Source: CAZWVM01 sp964637705 (GTDB taxonomy: Bacteria > UBA8481). Taken from it: a stretch of DNA of 27,598 nucleotides. The stretch spans positions 1 to 27,598 of the forward strand of contig CAZWVM010000021.1 in NCBI GenBank assembly GCA_964637705.1, read 5' to 3'. The notes below the pieces were generated by a model that was not told where the DNA came from, made no database searches, and was given only the letters and a program-made list of their open reading frames with translations. Positions within the stretch are counted from its first letter, which is position 1; the number at the start of each line of letters is the position of its first letter. Positions 1 through 8,264 of the stretch are shown piece by piece. The position numbers and the translations under genes are program-made.

Positions 1-1
1 C

Positions 2-1090
2 GCCGCGCGGGCCCTGCCCGTCTCCCTGGCCGACGAACCCCTGACGATCGAGGTCTGGCAGAGCCCGGAGGACGACCAATACAAGAGCTGGGTGCCGATC
101 ATCCACGGCCGCGTCATCGGCGCGACCCGCAACGGGGACGCCGTGAAGATCGTGATCTCCAAGGGCGCGCAGGAAGTGATCACCCTGCGCAAGGGCTTCC
201 GGGGAAACGAGGGGAACGCCTCCGAGGACTTCGCCTTCGAGCTCGACGAGGCGAACGCCGTCTCCGTGCACGGCGACCTGACCTTCACCTTCAAGTTCTA
301 CAACGACCAGGACGAGAGCGAACGGGTCATCGGCGTCCGCACGGTCAAGGTCGTCCGTTGCGCCCAGCACGTGGGATCCTTCAAGCACGTCTGGAAATTC
401 GGCATCCTCTCCGACGACCTCGCCGGCAGCTCCTACATCTGGCTCGCGCAGGACGACGAATACTCGATCCCGCGGGTCTGGATCTATGCCTGGGGCAACC
501 GCGCCGATGGGAACCTCAACGACGTCTCGGCCCGGGTCGAGGTGAACGGGACGCGCCTGAACCTCCCGGACGACGCCTTCTCCACCTTCGGGGACATCAC
601 GCGACTGGAGCAGCGCGAGGAACTCTACCTCCGTGACGCGCAAGGGAATCTCGTCAACAACGACTACAACTGGTACAAGTTCCGCTGGGCGCCGTACCTG
701 TACTGGGGCCCGAAGCGCACCGACGTCAGCGACAATTTCACGGCGCTCATCGACCATCCCGGCGCCTGGGTCATCAAGCTTCGAAGCGAGGGCAAGCTCA
801 TCCGCGAGATCCGCTTCACCGTCACGCCCGACGGGCTGATCGCGCGGCATCCCGAGCAGGACCCGGCGAAGCCGGGCTTCCTCAATTACGGCCCGATGCG
901 CTTCTTCTGCGAGACCTACTACGGGACCCCGAACGCGTTCGACGCACGCTTCAATCCCGACGCGGTCAAGGCCGGGATGATGTGGGGCCGGCCGTGGATC
1001 TCCGACGAGGTCAAGAACGGCATGCTCAAGGCCCTGCCGCCGGCGATCCGGGGCGCGCGTCCCTTCCCGACGGCCGCCCTGCCCCGGTAG
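2..1090 (+). CDS. Hypothetical protein, 5' end outside window (partial)
   Basis: I do not recognise this protein. The frame is open to the left edge: the first in-frame start seen is a GTG at 92, but the 30 codons before it have the same strong G/C third-position bias as the rest, and that GTG has no good ribosome-binding site. The true start therefore probably lies upstream of the window. About 362 residues are visible. The chain looks beta-rich and soluble, with no membrane segment, and has many aromatic residues (for example NDYNWYKF and LYWGPK). The part rich in alternating charged and hydrophobic strands may be one or two Ig-like beta domains, which is only a guess. The C-terminal tail contains a Tyr/Trp-rich stretch (CETYYGT, then MMWGRPW). 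The stop TAG is followed 12 bases later by a strong hairpin. It converges on the hemerythrin gene. Confidence 0.75.
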   Translation, partial: AARALPVSLADEPLTIEVWQSPEDDQYKSWVPIIHGRVIGATRNGDAVKIVISKGAQEVITLRKGFRGNEGNASEDFAFELDEANAVSVHGDLTFTFKFYNDQDESERVIGVRTVKVVRCAQHVGSFKHVWKFGILSDDLAGSSYIWLAQDDEYSIPRVWIYAWGNRADGNLNDVSARVEVNGTRLNLPDDAFSTFGDITRLEQREELYLRDAQGNLVNNDYNWYKFRWAPYLYWGPKRTDVSDNFTALIDHPGAWVIKLRSEGKLIREIRFTVTPDGLIARHPEQDPAKPGFLNYGPMRFFCETYYGTPNAFDARFNPDAVKAGMMWGRPWISDEVKNGMLKALPPAIRGARPFPTAALPR

Positions 1091-1102
1091 TACCCGGGTC
1101 CT

Positions 1103-1135
1103 CCGCCGCCCGCGCCTTCAGGGGCGCGGCGGCGG
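1103..1135. terminator. Strong GC hairpin between convergent genes (likely bidirectional terminator)
   Basis: Left arm 1103-1116 pairs with right arm 1123-1135. There are about 13 base pairs, all G-C, with a single bulged C at 1109 and a short loop around TTCAGG. It fills the 45-base gap between the stop codons of two convergent genes, the position expected for a shared terminator. There is no real T-run: the + strand continues GCTATTT and the - strand continues into GC-rich sequence. Termination efficiency is therefore uncertain. Confidence 0.6.
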
Positions 1136-1543
1136 CTATTTCACGCCCTTGGCCCTGAGATACGGCGCGTAGCGCTGGTCGAGCTCGAGGATGTGGTTCA
1201 TGAGCCACTCCTTGAGCAGGCCCATGACGTCGCGCGTGAGCACCGGGCGACCCATCATCTGGTCGGACTGGTAGCGCGAGAGCCTCTCGACGAAGCGCCG
1301 GTGCGTCTCCCGGTGAACCACGAAGTCCGGGTAACCGTTCAGCTCCATCAACTTCTCCTCGGCGGAGAAATGCGTCGAGGTGTAGGTGACGAGATCTCGA
1401 AGGAGCCCGGCGAGAAACGCCCGGTCGCGGCCCGACTCCATGGCCTCGTGGAGGTCGTTGATGTGCTGGACGAGCCTTCGATGCTGTCGATCGACGGCGT
1501 CGATCCCGGTGTTCATCGCGTCGCTCCACAGGAAGAGTGTCAT
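1136..1543 (-). CDS. Bacteriohemerythrin (O2-binding di-iron protein)
   Basis: This 135-residue protein matches single-domain bacteriohemerythrin in length and motifs. All seven expected iron ligands are visible: H21 (in VDRQHRRL), H58 and E62 (THFSAEE), H77 and H81 (VVHRETH), H117 and D122 (MNHILELD). The family is a cytoplasmic four-helix bundle with a non-heme di-iron centre that binds O2 reversibly, serving in oxygen delivery, storage or sensing; no catalytic role is implied here. The ATG start is set by the conserved N-terminus (TLFLWSD.MNTGIDAVD) and overlaps the bioA stop as ATGA at 1540-1543, which indicates translational coupling. It is the last gene of a six-gene minus-strand unit and ends at a hairpin. 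No output domain is fused to it, so it is a stand-alone globular protein rather than a hemerythrin sensor. Confidence 0.95.
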   Translation of the reverse strand: MTLFLWSDAMNTGIDAVDRQHRRLVQHINDLHEAMESGRDRAFLAGLLRDLVTYTSTHFSAEEKLMELNGYPDFVVHRETHRRFVERLSRYQSDQMMGRPVLTRDVMGLLKEWLMNHILELDQRYAPYLRAKGVK

Positions 1544-2871
1544 GTTCGGCGCTCCTTCTCGAAGACCTCGATCGAGGCCTCCAGGATCTCCATCATCGCG
1601 GCCAGGTCCCGGTGGGAAGCGGCCAGGGGCGGCATGAAGACGACGACGTCGCCCAGCGGCCTCAGGATCATCCCGCGTTTCCGCGCCTCCAGGATCACCC
1701 GGTGCCCTGCGCGCAGGGCCGGGGGGAAGGGCGTCTTCGCGAATCGGTCCGCCACCAGTTCGATCCCGGCCATGAGGCCGCAGGCGCGGATGTCGCCCAC
1801 GCCGTCGAACCGGCGGAGCGCCTCGAGTTCCCCGGCGACGAGAGCGGTCTTGGCGGGCAGGGATTCCAGGACCTTCTCCTCGCGGAAAACCTCGAGCGAG
1901 GCGAGGCCGGCCGAGCAAGCGAGCGCATTGCCGGTATATGTGTGCCCGTGCAGGAAGTGCCTCATCTCCTCGTGCCGCCCCAGGAAATCCTCGTAGATCT
2001 CCTCCGTGAAACAGGCCGCGGAGAGCGGGAGGTAGCCGGCGGAGATGCCCTTGCCGAGCACGAGGGCGTCGGGCCGGACCTCCTCGTGCTCCACCGCGAA
2101 CATCCGCCCGGTCCGCCCGAACCCGGTGGCGACCTCGTCGCAGACGAGCAGGATACCCCGATCGCGCGTCATCCGCCGCACCTCCGCGAGGAACCCGTCG
2201 GGATGAACGATCAGGCCCGCCGCCCCCTGGACCTTCGGTTCCATGACCACGGCCGCGATCGTGCGCGCGTTCTCGTCGAGGATCCTCTCGAGGGCTAGGA
2301 GCGCCTCCGCGCGGCAGTCCTCGCCGGGCCAACGGTAAGGAAAGGGCGAGGGGGCGAAGAGCGTCTCGAAGAGGAGCGGCCGGAAGGCTTCGTGAAAGAG
2401 GTCGATGCCGCCGACGGAGACGGCGCCGAGGGTGTCTCCGTGGTAGGCGTTCCGGAAGGAGACGAAGCGCGTCCTGCGTGGATCGCGGCGCGAGGCGAAC
2501 TGGAAAGCGACCTTCATCGCGATCTCGACCGCGCCCGCGCCGGAGTCCGCGTAGAAGACACGGGGTAGCCCGGTGAGACCGGCGAGCCGCTCCGCGAGGA
2601 GGATCGACGGGCCCGAGCCGAGGCCGAGGAGAGTGGAGTGGGCGATCCGGCCGAGTTGATCCCGGACGGCCGCGTCGATCCGGGGATGCCGGTGCCCGTG
2701 AACGTTGCACCAGAGCGATGAGACGCCGTCGTAGTAGCGCCGGCCCTCGGTATCGACGAGAAAAACCCCCTCGCCGCTCTCGATGATCGGAGCCTTCTCC
2801 CCGGCATACGCCGCCATCTGGGTGAAGGGATGCCAGACGTGGCGCAGGTCGGCGGCGCGGAGATCGGTCAC
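1540..2871 (-). CDS. bioA: Adenosylmethionine-8-amino-7-oxononanoate aminotransferase (biotin synthesis)
   Basis: BioA is a PLP-dependent class III aminotransferase that converts 7-keto-8-aminopelargonate to 7,8-diaminopelargonate using S-adenosylmethionine as amino donor. The 443 residues fit the family (about 430). Visible motifs in order are: WHPFTQM (14-20); SLWCNVHGHRHP (52-63); DSGAGAVEIAMK (109-120), where many BioA proteins have DSGSVAVEVA; YHGDT (143-147); CDEVATGFGRTG (244-255) with the PLP-ring Asp245; and LGKGISAGYLPLSA with the Schiff-base Lys274. The WHPFTQM and SLWCNVHGHRHP motifs favour BioA over ornithine- or GABA-type class III enzymes. The start is GTG at 2871 with a weak ribosome-binding site. 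It lies 35 bases after the FG-GAP gene and overlaps hemerythrin by 4 bases. No bioB, bioD or bioF is nearby, so the biotin pathway must be scattered or incomplete. Confidence 0.93.
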   Translation of the reverse strand: MTDLRAADLRHVWHPFTQMAAYAGEKAPIIESGEGVFLVDTEGRRYYDGVSSLWCNVHGHRHPRIDAAVRDQLGRIAHSTLLGLGSGPSILLAERLAGLTGLPRVFYADSGAGAVEIAMKVAFQFASRRDPRRTRFVSFRNAYHGDTLGAVSVGGIDLFHEAFRPLLFETLFAPSPFPYRWPGEDCRAEALLALERILDENARTIAAVVMEPKVQGAAGLIVHPDGFLAEVRRMTRDRGILLVCDEVATGFGRTGRMFAVEHEEVRPDALVLGKGISAGYLPLSAACFTEEIYEDFLGRHEEMRHFLHGHTYTGNALACSAGLASLEVFREEKVLESLPAKTALVAGELEALRRFDGVGDIRACGLMAGIELVADRFAKTPFPPALRAGHRVILEARKRGMILRPLGDVVVFMPPLAASHRDLAAMMEILEASIEVFEKERRT

Positions 2872-2906
2872 GGGCGGCGGGATCCGGAACGTGCCCCGGC
2901 CGTGCG

Positions 2907-4658
2907 CTAGCTCAGCGGCAGAATCCGCAGCGTGGCGCGCTTCTCACGGAAAGAGACGTATTCGAGGTTGAAGAAGACCGCCTCCCAGCCGCGCGCCAGG
3001 GGCCGCGCCAGCGTGAAGCCCTTGATGATGCCGCTGTAGGACTTCGTCTTCCAACGCTCCACGAGGGTCCCGTTCTCGAGGGCGAGCGCCACGAGACGCC
3101 CGTTCTTGTATTGCTGGAGGTTGCCGAGGCGGATGAAGCCCGGGCCCGTGCCGCCCTCCAGCATGTTCTGGACGGCCAGGATCTCCTCGACGCCGTCTCC
3201 GTCGATGTCCACGGCGGAAACGCCGATGCGCTCCTCCGCCGAGTTCCTCTTGTCGGCGCTCTCGACGCGGACGTCGGATCCCCCGTACACCTCCGCGCTC
3301 GTCCAGACGGTCGAACCCTGGGCGTTGTAGAGCTGAAGCTTGTTCTCGTAGTTGATGGAGGCCAGGAATCCCGTGGAGCCGATGGCCGCGAAATCGAAGA
3401 CGGTGAAGGAGCCCGGGAGGCCCGCGGCGGCCGCGGTGAGATTGTTCCCGGAGAGCGTGTAGCGCGTGAGGCCGCGCTCGAAGGGTCGGGCCGATCCGTA
3501 GCGCTGGCCGCAAAGCCCGAATCCCCGCTCCGAGCGCAGAACGCGGAGGAAGACGTCCGATTCCTTCCAGAAGCGGTCGAGGCGGCCGTTCGCGTAGCGG
3601 TACGCGGAGGAGCGGATGTAGTTCCCCGGCTTCTCGGTCACGTAGATCTCGGCCTTGCCGTCGCCGTCGATGTCGCCGGCGAAGACATGCATGATCTTCG
3701 CGCTCCAGCCGACCGAGAGGCGCGCCAGTTCCTCGATCGTCCCCCCCATCTTGACGCGGCAGATCCGCAGATGCTTCTCCTCGGCGAAGATCACCTCGTC
3801 CGTTCCGTCCCCGTCCACGTCCGCGCAGGTCATGTCGACCGGTATGAAGTCGAGCGGCACCGTGACCTCGGCTCCCTCGCGGTAGGAGACCCTCTCGAGG
3901 GATCCGGCCGCGGCGAAAGACGGCGTCGCGCGGATCTTGTCCGCGGCCAGCGCGCGCAGGGACTCGGGAATCGGCACCGTGAAGCTCTTCTCCACCGCGC
4001 CCGTCGACATCCGGATGACATTCAGCTCGATGGCGGTCGCGGTCACGCGGCCGGCCACAGCGACGTCGGCCTCCGCGGCCAGGGACGTGACCGTGCCGGC
4101 GGCCCCGGCGGCCACGGCCAGCGCCGGGCCGACCTTCGGCGTCGTTCCCTCCAGCGCGCCGCAGACCGCCGCCAGTTCGCCGTCCACGAGTTCCGTCAGG
4201 CGGCTGAGCGTCCCGTCCTCATGGCGCAGAGGAAAGCGCATGACGCCGGGAGGCGTCGAGAGCCGAACGAGGTCCTTGACGCGGATGCCGCCCTCGGCCG
4301 CGGTCCCCACGAGGCGCGCCTTGCAGAAACCCTCCTGCAACCACGTGATTTCGACCTCGCCCACCCGGTTCCGCGCGAATCCCACGCTTTGCCCGCTCAC
4401 CGGGTGCCGGATCTCGGCCCCGAGCCTTTCGACCGCATACCGGCGGCCCACGGCCGTGCCCTTCTCGCGCGTCAGGTCGAGGTAGATTTCGTTGTCCTGG
4501 GTGTAGATCACAAGACCCTCGGCCGGCACCGCGGCCTTCAGGGCCGCCGCCAGGTCACCTGAAACGGATGAAAGCGCGGCCGGCTCGGCGGAAGCCGAGA
4601 CGGAAACAAGCAGGCCGAAGGCAAGGAGACGGGCGAAAACGGGCAGAAATCGGTTCAT
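2907..4658 (-). CDS. Exported FG-GAP/VCBS-repeat protein
   Basis: This 583-residue protein has an N-terminal signal peptide: MNRF, a hydrophobic core (LARLLAFGLLVSVSA), then a likely cleavage after ASA. The N-terminal third is beta-rich and resembles a small domain measuring fixed-length beta strands (VGRRYAVERLGAEI, then VGEVEITWL); its family is not clear to me. The C-terminal half has at least three FG-GAP-type calcium-binding repeats with the DxDGDGxxE signature: DVDGDGTDE, DIDGDGKAE and DIDGDGVEE. Such repeats usually build a beta-propeller found in secreted or surface proteins. A ligand cannot be predicted. The ATG at 4658 lies 9 bases after the preceding stop, so it is probably co-transcribed with the lipoate-ligase-like gene. 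No enzymatic motif was seen. Confidence 0.85.
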   Translation of the reverse strand: MNRFLPVFARLLAFGLLVSVSASAEPAALSSVSGDLAAALKAAVPAEGLVIYTQDNEIYLDLTREKGTAVGRRYAVERLGAEIRHPVSGQSVGFARNRVGEVEITWLQEGFCKARLVGTAAEGGIRVKDLVRLSTPPGVMRFPLRHEDGTLSRLTELVDGELAAVCGALEGTTPKVGPALAVAAGAAGTVTSLAAEADVAVAGRVTATAIELNVIRMSTGAVEKSFTVPIPESLRALAADKIRATPSFAAAGSLERVSYREGAEVTVPLDFIPVDMTCADVDGDGTDEVIFAEEKHLRICRVKMGGTIEELARLSVGWSAKIMHVFAGDIDGDGKAEIYVTEKPGNYIRSSAYRYANGRLDRFWKESDVFLRVLRSERGFGLCGQRYGSARPFERGLTRYTLSGNNLTAAAAGLPGSFTVFDFAAIGSTGFLASINYENKLQLYNAQGSTVWTSAEVYGGSDVRVESADKRNSAEERIGVSAVDIDGDGVEEILAVQNMLEGGTGPGFIRLGNLQQYKNGRLVALALENGTLVERWKTKSYSGIIKGFTLARPLARGWEAVFFNLEYVSFREKRATLRILPLS

Positions 4659-4667
4659 GACGGTATT

Positions 4668-5309
4668 CTAGGCAAATCTCGTGCCGAGTAAACCCCTCAT
4701 CGCCTTCGCGTAACTCTCCGCGTCGAAGCCCGTTCCGGCGAGATCGACGAGCGGACCCGCGCCGAGAATCTCACGATCCCTGCCCGGGTGCCGCTCGACG
4801 GAGAGCGATCCCTGCACGAGAACCGCGCCGCGGATCTTTCGCGCGGCCAGGCCCAGGATCTTCTCGCCCCGGAAGAGCAGTTCGGGCCCGACGGCGCGCT
4901 CGAAGCAGCGGTTCGGCGCCCGTGCCGGTCCCGGTTCCGGGAGCCCGGTGATGATCCCCTGCTCGGCCAGAGCCTCCCGGACCGCCTGCGCCGCCCGGCC
5001 GATATCGTCGGAGGCACCGACTCCGGCGCGCGGCCAGGCCGCTCCGAAGCAGATGTCGCCCTCGTGGCGAAGGATCCCTCCGCCCGTCGGCCGTCGCGCG
5101 AATTCGTGCCCCCGGGCCCGCCAGTTCTCGACCTCGGACTCCTCGACCCGGGCGAACCGCCCGGCCGTGACGCTCGGCTGGAGGAAACGGTAGAGCTCGA
5201 TCCGGATGCGTCCGTCCACCGCCGTCCGCTCGAGGTTCGACGCATCGCGCTCCATCAGGAACCGCGCGGAACCGGAATCGATCAGCGGGAATACTCCCAG
5301 ACCACCCAA
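4668..5309 (-). CDS. Lipoate-protein ligase / octanoyltransferase family protein (LplA/LipM-like)
   Basis: The core is a BPL/LplA/LipB fold. Motifs seen are FPLIDSGSA near the N-terminus, ARRPTGGGILRHEGD (71-85, substrate-binding RRxxGGGxxxH), NRCFE with Cys135 and GEKILGLAARK with Lys150. Cys135 sits where LipM octanoyltransferases carry the catalytic Cys, and Lys150 matches the acyl-binding Lys. Members attach octanoate or lipoate to the E2 and GcvH lipoyl domains. Two differences stand out: the usual SAQ after the Lys is LAA, and the usual HGS is QGS. The protein is short (about 213 residues; LipM is about 280, LplA about 340). The start is uncertain. The conserved LIDSG lies upstream of the first in-frame ATG (5255), so a TTG at 5309, inside the end of the previous gene, is the best guess. 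The frame stays open further upstream, but only as a shadow of the TPR gene. Confidence 0.75.
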   Translation of the reverse strand: MGGLGVFPLIDSGSARFLMERDASNLERTAVDGRIRIELYRFLQPSVTAGRFARVEESEVENWRARGHEFARRPTGGGILRHEGDICFGAAWPRAGVGASDDIGRAAQAVREALAEQGIITGLPEPGPARAPNRCFERAVGPELLFRGEKILGLAARKIRGAVLVQGSLSVERHPGRDREILGAGPLVDLAGTGFDAESYAKAMRGLLGTRFA

Positions 5310-6649
5310 TCCTCGACGCGGCGCTGGAAAAGCTCCATGTCGCAGAAGGTGACGGAATCGACGGCCTCCTCCGGGGTGCGGCCGGCCGCGACCAGAGAGA
5401 CGATCTCGGCGAGCGAATGCTCGCCGAAGGTCGTCGCGAGAAATCGCGCCGCGGCTCCGGACAGAGCATAGGCGAGCCGGACATCGGACCCGGCCGGCAA
5501 GGTCGCGAAGGTGTTCTTCATGGCGGAGAGGCGGGGCGTGCGCCTCGTGCGAATGGCCTGCAGGAGATAAGCGGTGTCCTGGAGAGAGTCCCAGCGCTCG
5601 ATCTCCAGGTAGCGGGCCACGCCCTCCTGGACCCATGCCGGCACCCGGCCCGGCGCGATCTCCTCGATGAGGGCATGCGCCATCTCGTGCCGCACGATCC
5701 GCGCCAGGTACGCGGGCGACCTCCCGACCTCGCCGGCGCGAAGACGAATCTTGCCGTCGTAGAGGCCCGCGGACCAGTCGGGCGCGTCGGTCGACCGCTG
5801 GTATCCGTCACCCGAGTAGATGATAACCGTCACGGGGCGGCGGGACGTCCGCTCCAGGAGCCGTCCGGCCCGCTCGCGGGCCTCCTGCAGGACCGGCAAG
5901 GCCTGGTAGAAGATCTCGGGCCGCTCTCCCCCCTCGAAGCGCACGAGGAAATTGTCCATCTCGAGCCCCTGGTAGGGACGCGTCGCCTGCTGCTCGCGAT
6001 CGATCCGCAGGAGCAATTCGTCCAGCCCCTGGACCCGGTTCGAGGTGATCTCCCGTGCGCGCCGGAGATACTGCCGGGCCAGTTCGAACTCCTCGCGCCT
6101 GTAGTAGAGCTGGCCGGCCAGGAGAAGGGCCCCCACGTGGTTCGAGTCGATCTCGAGCGCCCGGCGGTACATCGAGAGGGCCTGGAGGGGACGCTCCGCC
6201 GCCTCGTGGCCTTCGCCCGAGCGGACGTGGAGGTCGGCGGCGGTCGCGCGGATGGCGGGATTGGAGGGATCGAGCCTCAAGGCCTTCTCCAGGGCCTCGA
6301 TCGCGCCGTCCGTGTCGCCGCTGTCGCGCAGGCGCACGCCGGACGCCGCGTGGACGACGGCGAGATCCCGCGTGAAGACGGGATTGGACGGCTCGACCTG
6401 CGCGGCGCGCGCGAGGTCGCGGAGAGCGCCGGCGAGATCGCCCGAGGCGTAGGCGCGCCGGGCACGGGCATGAAGCGCGAAGAGCAGGATCTCCTTTCCT
6501 TCCTCCGACTCCGGCCGGTCCGCGCGGTAGGCCTCCAACAGGGGAATCGCGGAGTCGAACTCGGAGACGGCCATGTGCCGCCGCGCGGTCTCCAGCGTGG
6601 GGGAAGCGGAGAGAACGAGCAGAAGCGCGGCGAGCGAGGCGGTCATCAC
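5282..6649 (-). CDS. Exported TPR protein with peptidase MA-like (gluzincin) domain
   Basis: This 455-residue protein starts with a hydrophobic signal-like stretch (ASLAALLLVLSASP), then about three to five TPR units between residues 20 and 205 (repeats ending in LDPSN and IDSN are clear). The C-terminal domain contains the zinc-protease motif HEMAH (321-325) with catalytic Glu322. A downstream Glu342 in WVQEGVARYLE is the likely third zinc ligand. This layout fits the peptidase-MA-like family, often found as TPR fusions in envelope-associated proteins of MAGs and delta-type bacteria. All ligands are present, so it may be active; its substrate is unknown. The start is GTG at 6649 or ATG at 6646. 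It lies one base beyond the stop of the mutase gene and overlaps the next gene by about 28 bases, consistent with one transcript. Confidence 0.9.
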   Translation of the reverse strand: MMTASLAALLLVLSASPTLETARRHMAVSEFDSAIPLLEAYRADRPESEEGKEILLFALHARARRAYASGDLAGALRDLARAAQVEPSNPVFTRDLAVVHAASGVRLRDSGDTDGAIEALEKALRLDPSNPAIRATAADLHVRSGEGHEAAERPLQALSMYRRALEIDSNHVGALLLAGQLYYRREEFELARQYLRRAREITSNRVQGLDELLLRIDREQQATRPYQGLEMDNFLVRFEGGERPEIFYQALPVLQEARERAGRLLERTSRRPVTVIIYSGDGYQRSTDAPDWSAGLYDGKIRLRAGEVGRSPAYLARIVRHEMAHALIEEIAPGRVPAWVQEGVARYLEIERWDSLQDTAYLLQAIRTRRTPRLSAMKNTFATLPAGSDVRLAYALSGAAARFLATTFGEHSLAEIVSLVAAGRTPEEAVDSVTFCDMELFQRRVEDWVVWEYSR

Positions 6650-6650
6650 G

Positions 6651-8003
6651 TCAGAAGAAGCCCTTCGCCCGGTCGATGAGCGCCTGCGTCTCGGCTTCGG
6701 TCGGCGCCTCCGCCATGATCCGGATGATCGGCTCGGTGTTGGAACCGCGCACGTGAATCCAGCGGTCGGACCAGGAGAGCTTCACGCCGTCGCGAAGGTC
6801 AACCTCCGCGCCCGCGTCCATCCCGGCGCGCGTCGCCTCGACGATGCCCGCGATGCGCTCCGGCTCGATCTCGGTCTGGAACTTCAACATCGCGTATTTC
6901 GGCATGGAATCGACGATCGCGGCCAGGGGCGCCGATCGTTCGGCCATCAGCTCGAGGATCAGCGCGATCCCGGTGAAGGAGTCGCGCCCCTCGTGCACCT
7001 CCGGGATCATCACGCCTCCGTTTCCCTCGCCGCCCACCGCGCCCCGTTCGCCGCGCAAACATTTCGAGACGTTGATCTCGCCGATCTCGGTGCGGAAGAT
7101 CCTCGATCCATGACGCTTCGCGACATCGTCCAGCATGCGGGACCCCGAGAGATTGCCCACCACGGCGCGGCCGGGTTTGTGCGAGAGAACGTGCTCGGCG
7201 GCGAGCACCAGGGTGTATTCCTCCGAGAGCGGCACACCTCCGCCGGCGATCAGAGCGAGTCGGTCGGCGTCAGGGTCCTGCGCGAAACCGACATCGGCGC
7301 CGCATTCGCCCGCCAGGCGGATGAGATCCCCCAGGTTGTGGGGACGCGGTTCGGGCGGGTGCGGAAACGGCTTATCCGTCGCGCAGTGGATCGCGTGCAC
7401 CTCGCAGCCCAAGGCCTCCAAGAGGAGTGGCGACATGATCGAAGCCGCACCGTTGACGCAGTCGAGAGCGACCTTGAATCGACGGGAGCGGATGAGATCG
7501 ACGTTGACGACCTGCAGGATCCGTTCGATGTGGCGGCCGATCGCCGACTCATCGGTGCGACGCCCCCCCATCCTGTCGTAGGAAATCCATTCGACGCCCT
7601 TCTCGAGGGCCTGCGCCACCGCTCCGGCCTCGTCCCGGTCGAGAAAATAGCCGCCGGGCCCGATGAGCTTCAAGGCGTTCCACTGGGGCGGATTATGCGA
7701 CGCGGTGACGCAGATCCCGCCCGGCAGTCCCTCCGTCCGTATGAAATACTCGACGGTCGGTACCGGGCAGATGCCCAGGTCGATGACCTCGCGTCCGGCG
7801 GAGCGGAAGGCGGCGGTGACGAGGTCCGTGACGACGGGCCCCGAGAGACGGGTATCGCGCCCGACGGCCACGGGACCGGGCCCCAGGGTCCCCGCGAAGG
7901 CGCCGGTCACGCCCGCGACCAGGGGCGGAAGCAGTGTCTCTCCCACCACGCCGCGCAGTCCGGCCTCCGAGAACTTCAGTCGAGGATGCTTCGGGATCTT
8001 CAT
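6651..8003 (-). CDS. Phosphoglucosamine/phosphomannomutase-type enzyme (GlmM-like)
   Basis: This is an alpha-D-phosphohexomutase of 450 residues. Family landmarks are all present: TASHNPP with phosphoserine Ser102 (100-106, the same number as in E. coli GlmM); the Mg2+ loop DPDADR (243-248); the sugar-binding GEGNGG (325-330); and the phosphate-binding RGSNTEP near the C-terminus. GlmM interconverts glucosamine-6-P and glucosamine-1-P for cell-wall UDP-GlcNAc. Phosphomannomutase/phosphoglucomutase paralogues share all these motifs, so the substrate is not settled. The ATG at 8003 has GGAG six bases upstream, which supports it over an in-frame start nine codons earlier. It is the first gene of a six-gene unit preceded by a possible promoter at 8087-8115. 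Confidence 0.92.
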   Translation of the reverse strand: MKIPKHPRLKFSEAGLRGVVGETLLPPLVAGVTGAFAGTLGPGPVAVGRDTRLSGPVVTDLVTAAFRSAGREVIDLGICPVPTVEYFIRTEGLPGGICVTASHNPPQWNALKLIGPGGYFLDRDEAGAVAQALEKGVEWISYDRMGGRRTDESAIGRHIERILQVVNVDLIRSRRFKVALDCVNGAASIMSPLLLEALGCEVHAIHCATDKPFPHPPEPRPHNLGDLIRLAGECGADVGFAQDPDADRLALIAGGGVPLSEEYTLVLAAEHVLSHKPGRAVVGNLSGSRMLDDVAKRHGSRIFRTEIGEINVSKCLRGERGAVGGEGNGGVMIPEVHEGRDSFTGIALILELMAERSAPLAAIVDSMPKYAMLKFQTEIEPERIAGIVEATRAGMDAGAEVDLRDGVKLSWSDRWIHVRGSNTEPIIRIMAEAPTEAETQALIDRAKGFF

Positions 8004-8086
8004 CGTCGTCTCCACCTTCGTCACCAGCAAGATTCGCGCCGCGGACCGCGCGCTCGTCCCGGCGCGCTCGAAGCCGGGGCGGGAAA

Positions 8087-8115
8087 AGCATAATCCCGCG
8101 CACGAGCCCGGCCAA
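8087..8115 (-). promoter_or_regulatory. Possible sigma70-type promoter for the mutase-to-hemerythrin unit
   Basis: On the minus strand a TTGGCC (-35, 8110-8115) is followed after 17 bases by TATGCT (-10, 8087-8092). Each matches the E. coli consensus at four of six positions. The site lies about 84 bases before the ATG at 8003, in the 261-base gap between divergent genes. The same gap has an A/T-rich patch (TTTTGTATAGG, 8234-8244) that could contain a -10 for the small plus-strand gene at 8265. These are pattern matches only. Confidence 0.3.
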
Positions 8116-8264
8116 GATCAAACACACCCGGTCCTCCCCGCGCCCTCCTCCCACTTCGAAGCGTGAGTATGGAGGGACAGTGCGAAAAAATACCCGGAAA
8201 AACGCTCAATCTACCCTCCGCCTCCGCCGATAGTTTTGTATAGGTTTGAAAGCGAGGGCGGAAG

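Noticed and set aside
1136..2710. A single long frame merging the hemerythrin with upstream sequence
   Set aside because: Upstream of 1543 it is an Arg/Pro-rich shadow of bioA. The hemerythrin start is fixed by homology and the ATGA overlap.
2905..2925. A stretch resembling a tRNA D-arm (CTAGCTCAGCGGCAGA)
   Set aside because: It is the 3' end of the FG-GAP gene (stop plus last codons). No acceptor stem, anticodon loop or T-arm (GTTCRANYC) follows at the right distance.
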